DNA from: Tamarix chinensis
Taxonomy: Eukaryota; Streptophyta; Magnoliopsida; Caryophyllales; Tamaricaceae
Direction of reading: 5' to 3'
DNA length: 64,000 bases
Assembly: GCA_030549775.1 (NCBI GenBank)
Contig: CM060171.1
Location: 4,232,501 to 4,296,500, forward strand
The notes beneath the pieces were generated by a model that was not told where the DNA came from, made no database searches, and worked only from the letters and a program-made list of their open reading frames with translations. The number at the start of each line of letters is the position of its first letter. Position 1 is the stretch's first letter. Position numbers and translations under genes: made by a program. Shown here piece by piece: positions 37,780 through 48,450 of the stretch.

Positions 37780-38460
37780 GTCATACCAACTCTTCTTCGA
37801 GGCTTGCATAGCCATTTTGAGCCATATTATGGCAATAAACTTTCTGCTTACCAATTTCATTATGTTTTGCACTTTTATCCTATATTACAAGCTAGAATAT
37901 GTACCCACAGTTATTTAAATATTAATAAAGTATTTTCAATAAAAAATAATAATTAATATGCAACAAATTCCTTAAACAATTCTGAAGATATTATGCATTA
38001 AACTGGTCCCAACTATCATGATCAATGAAGCCATAACACTTAGGGGCCTTCGTACATAAAGCACCATCCCTCTTTCTATACATTTTTATATTTGCGAAGT
38101 ATGACCTTAATGTTTTTAGATGATCACCACAATTTCTATTAATCCATTTCTTTCTCACCTCTGGGCCAAAGAAAACTCCCTACAAAATAAGGCATAAATA
38201 TATATACTAATGTTAATGTATTAAAATTAACAAACCAAATATATTATTTACCATGAAATCTTATCAAATATCTTATCTATGACCTTTAAGAACCTGCTTC
38301 CAATTGTTGTAGGAGATAGGAATAGTGACAAGTGAAATGTATGTAAGAAACAAGTTCGTATACTCACCGAAAGGAAGATTATAAGTATTCCATATTAGCT
38401 CTATTTGTTCTCTATTTGTCATGTTAGTGATGATTCTCATCACAAGAGTCCCTATCAATG
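37780..38460 (-). pseudogene. Transposase_24-like (Ptta/En/Spm) remnant of the CACTA element
   Basis: The upstream exon-like fragment (38458-38273) contains PISYNNWKQVL, and the next part contains WDQF followed by AKHNEIGKQKVYCHNMAQNG. This is the W..F ... N ... H..G pattern of plant transposase family 24 (TNPA-like). Stops and short gaps interrupt it. It lies downstream of the TNP2 remnant on the same strand, the usual arrangement in CACTA elements. Confidence 0.65.
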
Positions 38461-38648
38461 GTTTTCTTTGTTATATCTTTTTGAAATTTCAGTATATAAG
38501 TTAGCGCAAACAAGATTATGAATAAATATATACAAAATATGAAGTGAAAGTGTCAAGCAAACATATCATTAGTAATGTTATGAAATAAGAAATAATCCAT
38601 TGTTTCATGAATGTATACAATATAAGAAGTTAAGATAACAAGCACACT

Positions 38649-39180
38649 CTACAAACATGTTAGAATTTTATTACCTTCATTGCTTTGTTTTCCTTCTTTT
38701 TTTTTTCTAGCATTTGGATTGGTTTCATGATTAGATACATATATTGCTTCACGATGATCATCCTTTACAAAGATTTCCTCCTCAACAATGTTATTGTTAC
38801 CATTGTTCAATGATTGAGTTTCTAGTACAACTTTGGCACACTCTTGCTCCCAATTGACATCATTTTTATTGTGACATTCATTGATAGTTCTTTTATTCCT
38901 AGGAAGTGCCACTGTCTATCTTTATTAGCAGGATCGGTGAAAATGAAAACTTTTGTTGCTTGTAATGCCAAGATTAATAGGTCTTCTTTATGTCCTAACT
39001 TATTGAGTTCTACTAAATGGAACCCATTCACATAGCTAACCCCATGACTCTTATCAACCCATTTGCAACTAAAAATAGGTATTTCAAACATAGTGTAATC
39101 TAGTTCCCAAATACGTTTAATCACACTATAATAATTCATATATTGGATTCTCATCATTTTTACTAGCAATATGTATAACT
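38649..39180 (-). pseudogene. TNP2 C-terminal part (DUF4216-like) of the CACTA element
   Basis: The frame 39169-38822 contains YYSVIKRIWELDY, IFSCKWVD and a DLLILALQATKVFIFTDP stretch, the DUF4216 pattern at the end of CACTA TNP2 transposases. An acidic Asn/Glu-rich tail (38912-38649) follows in a shifted frame. Upstream it abuts the LYMKHKYMMLSLSIS region of TNP2 almost directly, so most of the middle of the transposase has been deleted. Confidence 0.8.
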
Positions 39181-39960
39181 AAAGATATTTAATACATCCA
39201 AAAAGATTCTCGTCATTTTTGAAATGGATAAAGATAACATCATATACTTGTGTTTCATATAGAGCCACAACACTGGATTATATATAACCAAAATCACTGT
39301 TCATTTACTTTATTTGCCTTGATTGTGTGGATTTATACCATATGTAGAAAATGTGAGATTCAAGTTTATTAGTTCATTGCAAAATTTAGGAAACAAGCCA
39401 TTAGTCATCATCCATTGAGGAGAGTTAGATGGAAGTCTTAGAATCTCATCATCTTTCTTCTATTAGTATGCCATCTCAAGTTCTTCACATCTTGGACATC
39501 ATTAAACATCCACCTAAATAATGGTATTATAGGAAAATACCATAACATTTTAGATGGCACCTTGTTCTTATATTGTGGTGCTTTACATTCATGATTAAGA
39601 TAATTATCTAAAGATTCATATTCATTATGAAATAATATAAAATCATTAGGGCATGCATGTATCTTCTCATAACTCATACCCATAAATGAAAGGATATAAT
39701 TCACTTTATAGATACAATTGGATAGAATGTTATCACCGTGAAGCATATCTTTGACAGGTGTTAATAATTCTATGAAGCTCTTATCACTCCATCTATTACA
39801 TGATTTTAAGTTGTATAACCTTCAAGTATAGGATAATTTAGTAAACTTCTTATAATCATCATACAAAAAATTTTCTGAGTCACTCAATAAATTTTCAAAT
39901 ATTTTTGGGTAATTTCAAATACTTTTCTCAACCTTTTGAGTCATCTCCTCTAATGAATCA
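39181..39960 (-). pseudogene. TNP2 transposase, central part
   Basis: Minus-strand fragments carry ACPNDFILFHNEYESLD, KMLWYFPIIPLFRWMF, DVKNLRWHT and LYMKHKYMMLSLSIS, all hallmarks of the CACTA/En-Spm TNP2 family. The reading begins at the target duplication of repeat E5 (39961-39965) and continues the N-terminal part found at 50240-49954. Frameshifts occur around 39450 and 39750. Confidence 0.88.
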
Positions 39961-39994
39961 CCCTCTATAACAACCCAAAATTCACTATATATAT

Positions 39995-40017
39995 ACATAC
40001 ATACATACATACATACA

Positions 40018-40045
<28 letters not shown>
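39995..40045. repeat. (CATA)n microsatellite in E5
   Basis: About 12 tandem TACA units close to the E5 left terminus. It generates a spurious Tyr/Met/Cys/Val repeat frame. Confidence 0.95.
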
Positions 40046-40052
<7 letters not shown>

Positions 40053-41477
40053 TTTTAAAACAGAAGCAATTAAATTAAAACTTGTGAATTTGGGGATGTT
40101 ATCGACACACATAGTACCACACTGGTTCACTCCGACCGATCCCGGTACCAAGTGCTAAGGCTAAAAGGGAAATAATAGTCCACAAAAATCAAATCTAAAT
40201 AAGACTACAAATAAGCATTAAATAGTTATGAGATGGAACTCAGAGTGTGAAACCAAATAGTCATAATGCAGCACTTCGAGTTAAAGCTACTAAGAAGAAA
40301 ATGAGTTTACTGAGGATAAGATTTATGACTTAAAAAGATATAGACAAATATAGAAATCTTGATTGGAAAGTCCGGTCATTCCACTCTCGATCCACGACCC
40401 AGGTCTGATTGAGCACTCAGCCCCGCCTGATGCCTCATGAACATCGAAGGCATCAAAATAAGTATTACCACCTGCATGAAGTCAGAAGGCCCCTTTGTTC
40501 ATAGGAATGAGCAACACCCATAAAAAGGGCGATCAATACGCTACGTACTGAGTAAGGTAACCATGCACTAATGCCAATACACAAACAACACACAATCCAA
40601 GCATGATAATACAATAGCACATGATCACTTCAAATAAATAAATGAATAAAGGCCAATTTATAATCCAAATCCATTAATTATTTAATCTCTGATCCGTACT
40701 CATTTCACGCCATGCTTTTTATCAATCCATGAAAGTACGGGAGCCCCACTATTTTAGCCGGTGGATCGGTCAAGTATAGGGAAACAAGCACCTAATCACT
40801 ATTGTAGTTGGTGGATCGGTCACATATAGGGTAGAACGCCCTAACCACCATTCATTACCAGTGGATCGGTTTGGCTTCTACTCGCATGGTGTTCCAATGT
40901 AAATACTTAGTGTCTTTTATGTGTCTTAGCAAACTGAGGGTTTGGTTTATTGAGCTTGGGATCCTCCACTATTATAGCCAGTGGACTAGAAACACACTAT
41001 TATAGCCGATGGATCAGACACTTATAGGGTGGAATACCTTAACCAATATTCTTAACCGGTGGATCGGCTTGGACCCAGCTTAATAATCTTTCACTTTACA
41101 TGATTAATGTCTTAAGTGTCTTACTTAGAAGTTTCATCCTAGACATGCATGACTAACTCCCTCTACGCTTATCATCCAAAAAGGGCTCATCATATATTAT
41201 GAGACTCATGCACCTCCTAACTTGTCCCAACATCCTTTCCTCCTTACCCTAACTCACAGTAGAAGCCCAAATCCTAAGTGTATGGGTAAAACCCTACTAC
41301 CATACACCTGCAAGCCCACTCACTGCCTCACTCTAGGGTTTTATTCAGAAACCCTAATTTGATCCTATATGGCCCATCCTTCTCTACCTCACACAACCCA
41401 AACTATTTTAACACCCCACACATCATAGCCATTTGATTCAACCCTCATCAACTCACTTTACTCACCAAGTACACGTG

Positions 41478-41555
41478 TGACCACGGAACCCTAGGTGGAC
41501 ACACCGAACCCTAACTGACCACATCAAACCCTAGCTGACCTCACCAAACCCTAGC
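41478..41555. repeat. 20-bp minisatellite with telobox AAACCCTA, about 4 units
   Basis: Units of the type TGACCTCACCAAACCCTAGC repeat with few changes. Each carries an ACCCTA core. Confidence 0.8.
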
Positions 41556-42422
41556 ATCCTCACTTCCACATGTCACCCCTCCATTTCTCACCATTCACTT
41601 CTTATTTTTCCATGCTAATCATGTTCATCCCTCACATGATAACTTCCATCCTCATCAAGTACTCTACTCACCCTCCTTTATCTCTCCATTTTATCACCTT
41701 CTCATATTAGGGTTTTCTCCCAAACCCTAGCTCGGTCTCCTATGCACCCTTATATTTTCCAACGTACTATTTTTCACCTAAAGCTCCCAATCACCCAAAA
41801 AAATCTTCCATTACCTTTCTCACACCCCAAATCAACTTTCCATACGTAAAATTCACCCAATGCAGACTTTATACATCCCATACAAACCCTAGAGTCACCC
41901 ATTTTTCTCTTTCATCTTTCCCCCACAATACTATGTCAAACATCCTCACATGCATGTCTTACAGGGTCACATCATATCACATCATAATCACAACACACAC
42001 ATATGATACACAAATCATAAGACACCACATAAACGTACCTCAACTCGAAGCCGCACCATACATAAAATAGTTATAACAATACACATAAGGTACATCACAT
42101 ATCATGGCACATGACATACAAGGCATATAAAACACATTACATACATAAGTCCTTAGCTACATCCTTACCTAATACAACACCGGTCTCGGAGCACGCTCCT
42201 ACGCCTCCTTAAGGTTTTGACTGGTCTCTCCTATAAGAGGGAAAAACTAAAAATTAGATTCCCTCCTACCAAAATACCATTATTTCCTAATTTATGCTAA
42301 GATTAGGGTTTAGATAAAATAATAATAATAACACTGACTATATACTAATTTTGCTAAAGATAAAAGTAATAATAGTAATATTGTAAAAGATGATAATATA
42401 AGGTTTGAAGGTTTTACCCTAA

Positions 42423-42472
42423 TAATAATAATAATAATACTAAAAATAATAATGATGATGATGATGATAATG

Positions 42473-42542
<70 letters not shown>

Positions 42543-42549
42543 CAACAAC
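42423..42549. repeat. (AAT)n/(AAC)n microsatellite of E5, left of the copia insertion
   Basis: TAATAA and GATGAT runs end in AACAACAACAAC, where the copia element inserted. Similar runs resume at 48053-48450. Confidence 0.9.
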
Positions 42550-43254
42550 TGTTGTGGATCGATACCAATTCGGAAAAATAAGATCTAATTAGAATCAATT
42601 AGAACACACAAGAATTGAGAAGAGAATAACACTCAAGAACACAGATTGGGGAAACAGATGATCTTATTGATGTGAAGTAATTGTGATTACAAAGAATCAA
42701 AGAAATTCTCACCTGAATCACTCAATTCATCAAGGAATTACAATAGAACTCAATAGGAGAAGAAGACGGCGTTCGCACTTTGATTAGGGTTCTAATCGCA
42801 TGGTATTTATACTATACGAGACTATCATTAGCGAAAACTGAGGCGGAGCGAAAAACCAGAAAAACACGGACCGTATTAATAAACACGGTACCCCCGTGTT
42901 TATTTTCTATCTCTCGGCCTCTCCCGGAAAACAGAACATATTTTCCTGATGGAAAACACGGATCGTGTTTCCAAAACACGACCCCCCGTGTTTATTTCCA
43001 GCTTTGACGATCTTCAGTATTTCAGCCATAACTTCTTCATATGACCTCCGATCGAGCTGATTATTGATGTGTTGGAAAGCTAACAGAAAGATCTACAACT
43101 TTATTGTTCATCACATTTCCAAATTATAATTTCTTCAATGTAAAATATTCACATATTTCCAGAACAGCTCACAGTTCTACTTCAAATTTCTCCGAAACAC
43201 TTCACACACCAATCCAAGCTATTCTACACACCAAATACGAGTCACAAGCTCACA
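42550..43254 (-). repeat. 3' LTR of the copia element
   Basis: 705 bp. On the minus strand it begins TGTGAGCTTGTGACTCG and ends GATCCACAACA, with TG...CA ends. Nearly identical to 47345-48052. Confidence 0.95.
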
Positions 43255-43269
43255 ATTCTCCACCTTGAC
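43255..43269 (-). other. Polypurine tract of the copia element
   Basis: The minus strand reads AAGGTGGAGAATTG or similar immediately before the 3' LTR, the expected plus-strand priming site. Confidence 0.75.
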
Positions 43270-43341
43270 GACGTATTTAAAGTAGCTAGCACCAGGAACA
43301 GAAAAGACCATCTATAAAAACCCCTGGGACCCAAAAGGCCC

Positions 43342-43887
43342 TCATGGTACACAAACACCAACCAAGTCCGAGCAATGCTTGAACTTGCTCACTGTCAATG
43401 GCTTCGTTAGCATATCTGCTGGATTCTCAGCAGTAGCCACCTTCTCCAACACAACCTTGCCTGCAGCAATAGTACCTCGGATGAAGTGGTACCTGATATC
43501 AATGTGCTTCGTCCGATGATGGAAAGAATTCTGATTCTTTGCCAAACAAATAGCACTCTGGCTATCGCTACGAACAACGGGAGCACCATAACCAAATCCA
43601 AGCTCACGAACGAAACCACCCAGCCACAAAGCTTCTTGAAAAGCTTCCGTCATAGCCATATACTCAGCCTCAGTAGTGGACAACGCAGTCACATCTTGCA
43701 AAGATGACCTCCAGCTAATTGCCGAACCACCAAGACAAAACACATAACCTCCAGTGGATCTCCTATTATCAAGATCTCCACCATAATCAGAGTCAACGAA
43801 CCCATTCAACGCATCAGTTGACCTCCCATACTCCAAACAAGATGATGCAGTACCCTTCAAATACCTCATAATCCACTTCACTGCTTG
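43342..43887 (-). pseudogene. Copia RNase H domain, cut off by a single stop codon
   Basis: In frame with the main polyprotein after the TAG at 43890-43888. It contains FVDSDYGGD, the STTEAEYMA motif, RSDSQSA and HHRTKHID, the copia RNase H catalytic and substrate-binding elements, and ends at a natural stop next to the polypurine tract. Without readthrough of the TAG it would not be translated, so this copy can probably move only with help from another element. Confidence 0.9.
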
Positions 43888-46800
43888 CTAGTGAGCCTTC
43901 CCAGGATTCGCCATATATCTGCTCACAACACTCACAGCTTGAGCAATATCCGGCCTGGTACAAACCATAGCGTACATCATGCATCCCACAGAATTAGAGT
44001 AGGGAACTGTGGCCATAAACTCCTCCTCATCTTTAGATTTGGGGCAATCTAAAGCAGACAATCTGAAGTGAGTAGCCAAGGGAGTACTAACCGGCTTGGC
44101 ATCAATCATATGAAACCTCTCCAACACCTTGTTCACATATTGCTCTTGTGATAAGTAAAGACGATTCTGTCTGCGGTCTCGAATGATCTCCATGCCAAGA
44201 ATCTTCTTCGCAGCTCCCATATCCTTCATCTCAAACTCATTCTTCAGCATTGTTTTCACCTTGTTAACTTCAGACAGATCTTTTGCTGCAACAAGCATGT
44301 CATCGACATACAACAAAAGATACACCAGAGAACCATCACCAACCTGCTTCAAGTATACACATCCATCGTACTCACTCTTGGAGAACCCATGCTCAATCAT
44401 AAACTGATCAAACCTCTTATACCATTGTCTAGGCGACTGCTTCAGACCATATAGTGACTTCTTCAATAAGCACACATGATCCTGCTTGCCTTCAACAACA
44501 AAGCCATCTGGTTGGCGCATATAGATCTCCTCCTCGAGCTCACCATGCAGAAAAGCTGTTTTAACATCCAATTGCTCTAACTCCATATCCTGCATAGCCA
44601 CAAGCGCAAGCAAGGTACGAATAGAAGTATGCCTGACAACAGGGGAAAATACCTCATTATAGTCTACACCAGGTATCTGACTAAACCCACGTGCAACTAA
44701 ACGAGCCTTGTACCTCGGTCCCTCAACACCTGGAATTCCCTGTTTGAACTTGTACACCCACTTGCAATCAACTATTTTCTTCTTCCTGGGTGCCTTCACA
44801 AGTTCCCATGTCTGATTCTTCCACAGAGACTGCATCTCCTCCTCCATAGCAGCACACCACTGAGCAGAATCAGCACTAACAATGGCATCTGAGTATGACA
44901 CTGGCTCGTGTACATCAACGACAGTCTCAGCACTAGCTAAAGCATAACCTGCTAACTCCTCAAAGCCATACCTCACAGGAGGCTTCACAACCCTCCGTGG
45001 TCTACCATGAGCAACACCCCTTTGCTCCACCTGCTGCCTGGATCCACCCACTTCAGGAATAGTGGGTCTCATACTAGAAGAGTCTGAATGATCCAAATCA
45101 ACCTCTACCTCCACCTTATCCGTAACACCATGCAGATTCTTCTGCTCCACCTCTTTAGATAATCTATCAGAAGAATACTCAGATTTTTGGAGGAATACAG
45201 ACTCATTGAAGGTAACATCCCTGCTTGTCAAAAACTTGGATGCAGCTGGATCCCATAACCTGTACCCCTTCACACCGGATGTATAGCCAAGAAAGATGCA
45301 CTTCTTAGCTCTAGGCTCGAGCTTCCCGTCATTCACATAAGCATAGGCAGGACATCCAAAAACATGCAAATCAGAATAATCAGCTGGTTTGCCAGACCAT
45401 ACCTCCTCAGGTGTCTTCAAATCAATGGAACGATTGGGTGACCTATTCACCAGGAATGCCGCCATGTGAACTGCCTCAGCCCAAAACTCATTGCCTAATC
45501 CAGCTTGTGACAACATACATCGAGCCTTCTCTAATAGGGTTCTATTCATCCTCTCAGCAACCCCATTTTGTTGTGGTCTGCCAACACAAGTACGATGCCT
45601 AGCAATACCATGGTCCTCACAGTACTCAGTGAAACTACGTTCCACAAACTCAAGGCCATTATCTGTCCTGAGACACTTCACTTGTCTCCCGGTCTGCTTC
45701 TCTAATAAAGTCTTCCAATGCTTGAAAACTTCAAAGACATCATTCTTATTTTTAATAAAATAAGTCCATACCTTCCTAGAGAAGTCATCAATAAATGTCA
45801 GTAGGTATCGCGAACCACCCTTGGAAACCACCCTTGCAGGACCCCACAAGTCAGAGTGAACATAATCTAGAGGCCCCTTTGTACTATGTGTAGCCTTTGA
45901 AAAATTAACCCGTTTCTGCTTGCTAAACACACAGTGCTCACAGAAATCCATAGTACCTGTACTCTTTCCATCCAACAACCCTCTCTTGGAGAGTTCAGTC
46001 AAGCCTTTGACACTCATGTGTCCAAGTCGCATATGCCAAAGTCTAGTAACATCCGAGTCAGACATACTCGATGATGTTACCGCAGCTGCTCCCTCAACAG
46101 TGGAACCAACAAGCTCATACAGCGTCCCGATCCTCTTACCTTTCAATGCAACAAGAGCCCCTCTAGTAATCCTCATCGTGCCATCCTCGATCACACAACG
46201 ATATCCATTACAATCCAAAGAACTCAATGAAATCAAGTTCTTGGTCATCTCAGGGACATGTCGAACATTAGACAGTGTTCTGACCACACCATCATGCATC
46301 TTCACCTTCACTGTCCCAATCCCAGCAACTTTGCATGTAGCATCATTACCCATCAGAACTAATCCACCTCGAGTCGTCTCGTAAGTCTGGAACCAGTTCC
46401 TGTTGGGACAAATATGGTAAGAGCATCCAGAGTCCAAGATCCACCTGTCCATAATCTTGGTCTGACTATCAGTGACAGTCAACACACTACCATCACTATC
46501 ATATTGAGCTATAGTAGCATCATCCTTTGTGCCAGATGATTCACCAGGTTTATCTCCAGATATCCTATTAGGACAAAACTTCTTGATATGACCCTTCTTG
46601 TGACATCCATAGCACATGACATTCTTGGATCTATTATTCCTCGACTTTGACCTATACTTCTTCTTATCACCAGAACCCCATTCCTGAGTTCTGCCCTTAG
46701 CTACAAGTCCCTCACTATGTGAGTCACCAGAACCATCTCCAGTCAACTGATTCTCAATCAGTTCCCGTTGTAGCAGGGCAGTCTTGACATCATCAAGAAC

Positions 46801-47311
46801 CAACTCATCATCCTTCCCATACAGTATGGTCTCACGAAAATGTTTGTAATCAGCAGGCAAAGAACAAAACAATGTAATAGCAAGATCTTCATCCTCCAAT
46901 TTAACATCTATATTCCTTAGATCCATAATTATAGAGTCAAATTCATCAAGATGAGATTTAAGGGATTGTCCCTTACCTAATTTTAACTCATGCAACTTGC
47001 TCTTCAATAACAGACGATTCGTCACCGACTTCGTCATGTATAGAGACTCCAGCTTGAGCCATAAGGATGCCGCCATTGTTTCTTTAGCCACCTCACGCAA
47101 GACCTCATCAGACAAACACAATTGTATGGTGGAAAGGGCCTTTTGATCTATCTCCTCGAATTTCTCATCTGTCATCGAATCGGGCTTCTTTGATATCCCG
47201 AGTAACGCCTTCTCCAATCCATTTTAGAATCAGGATCGCCTTCATCTTCAACTTCCATAAGCCGAAGTTCACAAACCGATCAAACTTCTCTATATCAAAT
47301 CTTGTAGACAT
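43888..47311 (-). CDS. Copia gag-pol polyprotein, main part (one frameshift)
   Basis: The natural start is probably the ATG at 47311 (MSTRFDIEKFDRF), but a one-base shift near 47225 moves it out of the main frame, which is open from 47217 to 43888 (1109 codons). Positions counted from 47217: Gag zinc knuckle C202-C205-H210-C215; protease LDSG 261-264; integrase zinc residues H395/H400 and C426/C429; integrase catalytic D456, D519, E555; RT D884 and YVDD 970-973. The frame ends at a TAG (43890-43888) where a Trp codon is expected, and RNase H continues in the same frame. All catalytic residues are present, so only two lesions separate it from an intact polyprotein. Such proteins package the element's RNA, copy it and integrate it into the nuclear genome. 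Confidence 0.93.
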
Positions 47312-47329
47312 CCTGAATACGAACCCAAC

Positions 47330-47341
47330 GCTCTGATACCA
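47330..47341 (-). other. Primer binding site (initiator tRNA-Met)
   Basis: The minus strand reads TGGTATCAGAGC, a 12-base match to the complement of the 3' end of plant initiator tRNA-Met, four bases after the 5' LTR. Confidence 0.93.
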
Positions 47342-47344
47342 ATT

Positions 47345-48052
47345 TTTTGTGGATCGATACCAATTCGGAAAAATAAGATCTAATTAGAATCAATTAGAAC
47401 ACACAAGAATTGAGAAGAGAATAACACTCAAGAACACAGATTGGGGAAACAGATGATCTTATTGATGTGAAGTAATTGTGATTACAAAGAATCAAAGAAA
47501 TTCTCACCTGAATCACTCAATTCATCAAGGAATTACAATAGAACTCAATAGGAGAAGAAGACGGCGTTCGCACTTTGATTAGGGTTCTAATCGCATGGTA
47601 TTTATACTATACGAGACTGTCATTAGCGAAAACCGAGGCGGAGCGAAAAACCAAAAAAACACGGACCGTATTAATAAACACGGTACCCCCATGTTTATTT
47701 TCTATCTCTCGGCCTCTCCCGGAAAACAGAACATATTTTCCTGATGGAAAACACGGATCGTGTTTCCAAAACACGCCCCCCACCCGTGTTTATTTCCAGC
47801 TTTGACAATCTTCAGTATTTCAGCCATAACTTCTTCATATGACCTCCGATCGAGCTGATTATTGATGTGTTGGAAAGCTAACAGAAAGATCTACAACTTT
47901 CTTGTTCATCACATTTCCAAATTATAATTTCTTCAATTTAAAATATTCACATATTTCCAGAACAGCTCACAGTTCTACTTCAAATTTCTCCGAAACACTT
48001 CACACACCAATCCAAGCTATTCTACACACCAAATACGAGTCACAAGCTCACA
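47345..48052 (-). repeat. 5' LTR of the copia element
   Basis: 708 bp. It carries a TATA box (TATAAATA on the minus strand, around 47597-47606) and palindromic CACGG/CCGTG boxes upstream of it in transcript direction. The last base pair differs from the 3' LTR end (minus ...CACAAAA versus ...CACAACA), a point mutation in the terminus. Confidence 0.95.
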
Positions 48053-48175
48053 ACAACAACAACAACAACGATAATAACGATAATAATAATACTAATAAAA
48101 CTAATAATAATAATAGTATAATTTGAAATAAATGGTGAAATAAGGGCTTTGACCCTTCACCTAAATTAATACTAC

Positions 48176-48222
48176 TAATGTTAATGATAATAATAATAAT
48201 AATAATAATGATGATGATAATG

Positions 48223-48253
<31 letters not shown>

Positions 48254-48450
48254 TGATAATAGTAATACAAAATAATAATAATAGTAGTATAAATAAAAAA
48301 TAATGTAAAATAGAGTTTCGACCCTATTTGGAAATAATAATAATACTATTAATAATAATAATAATAATAATACAATCGAAATAAAAATAGACTAGGACTT
48401 CGACCCTTAATAGCAATAATAATAATAATATTCAAAATAATAGAAATATA
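48176..48450. repeat. (AAT)n-rich array of E5, right of the copia insertion
   Basis: Several TAATAA and GATGAT runs broken by short unique pieces such as TTTCGACCC. Confidence 0.85.

Larger units (their letters stand above)
42550..48052 (-). mobile_element. Ty1/copia retrotransposon (Tork/Tnt1-like), nearly intact
   Basis: Element of 5.5 kb on the minus strand: 5' LTR 48052-47345, primer site 47341-47330, gag-pol 47311-43342, polypurine tract next to 43255, 3' LTR 43254-42550. The domain order protease, integrase, RT, RNase H is the copia order. The flanks ACAAC (42545-42549, 48053-48057) fit a 5-bp TSD, though they lie in an ACA/AAC array and could agree by chance. By eye the LTRs differ by about 8 substitutions and one small indel in 705 bp, so the insertion is recent. 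It lies inside E5. Confidence 0.95.

Noticed and set aside
45411..46384. Plus-strand frames of 63-154 codons inside the copia element
   Set aside because: They are antisense to conserved integrase and protease coding sequence and are explained by its codon structure.
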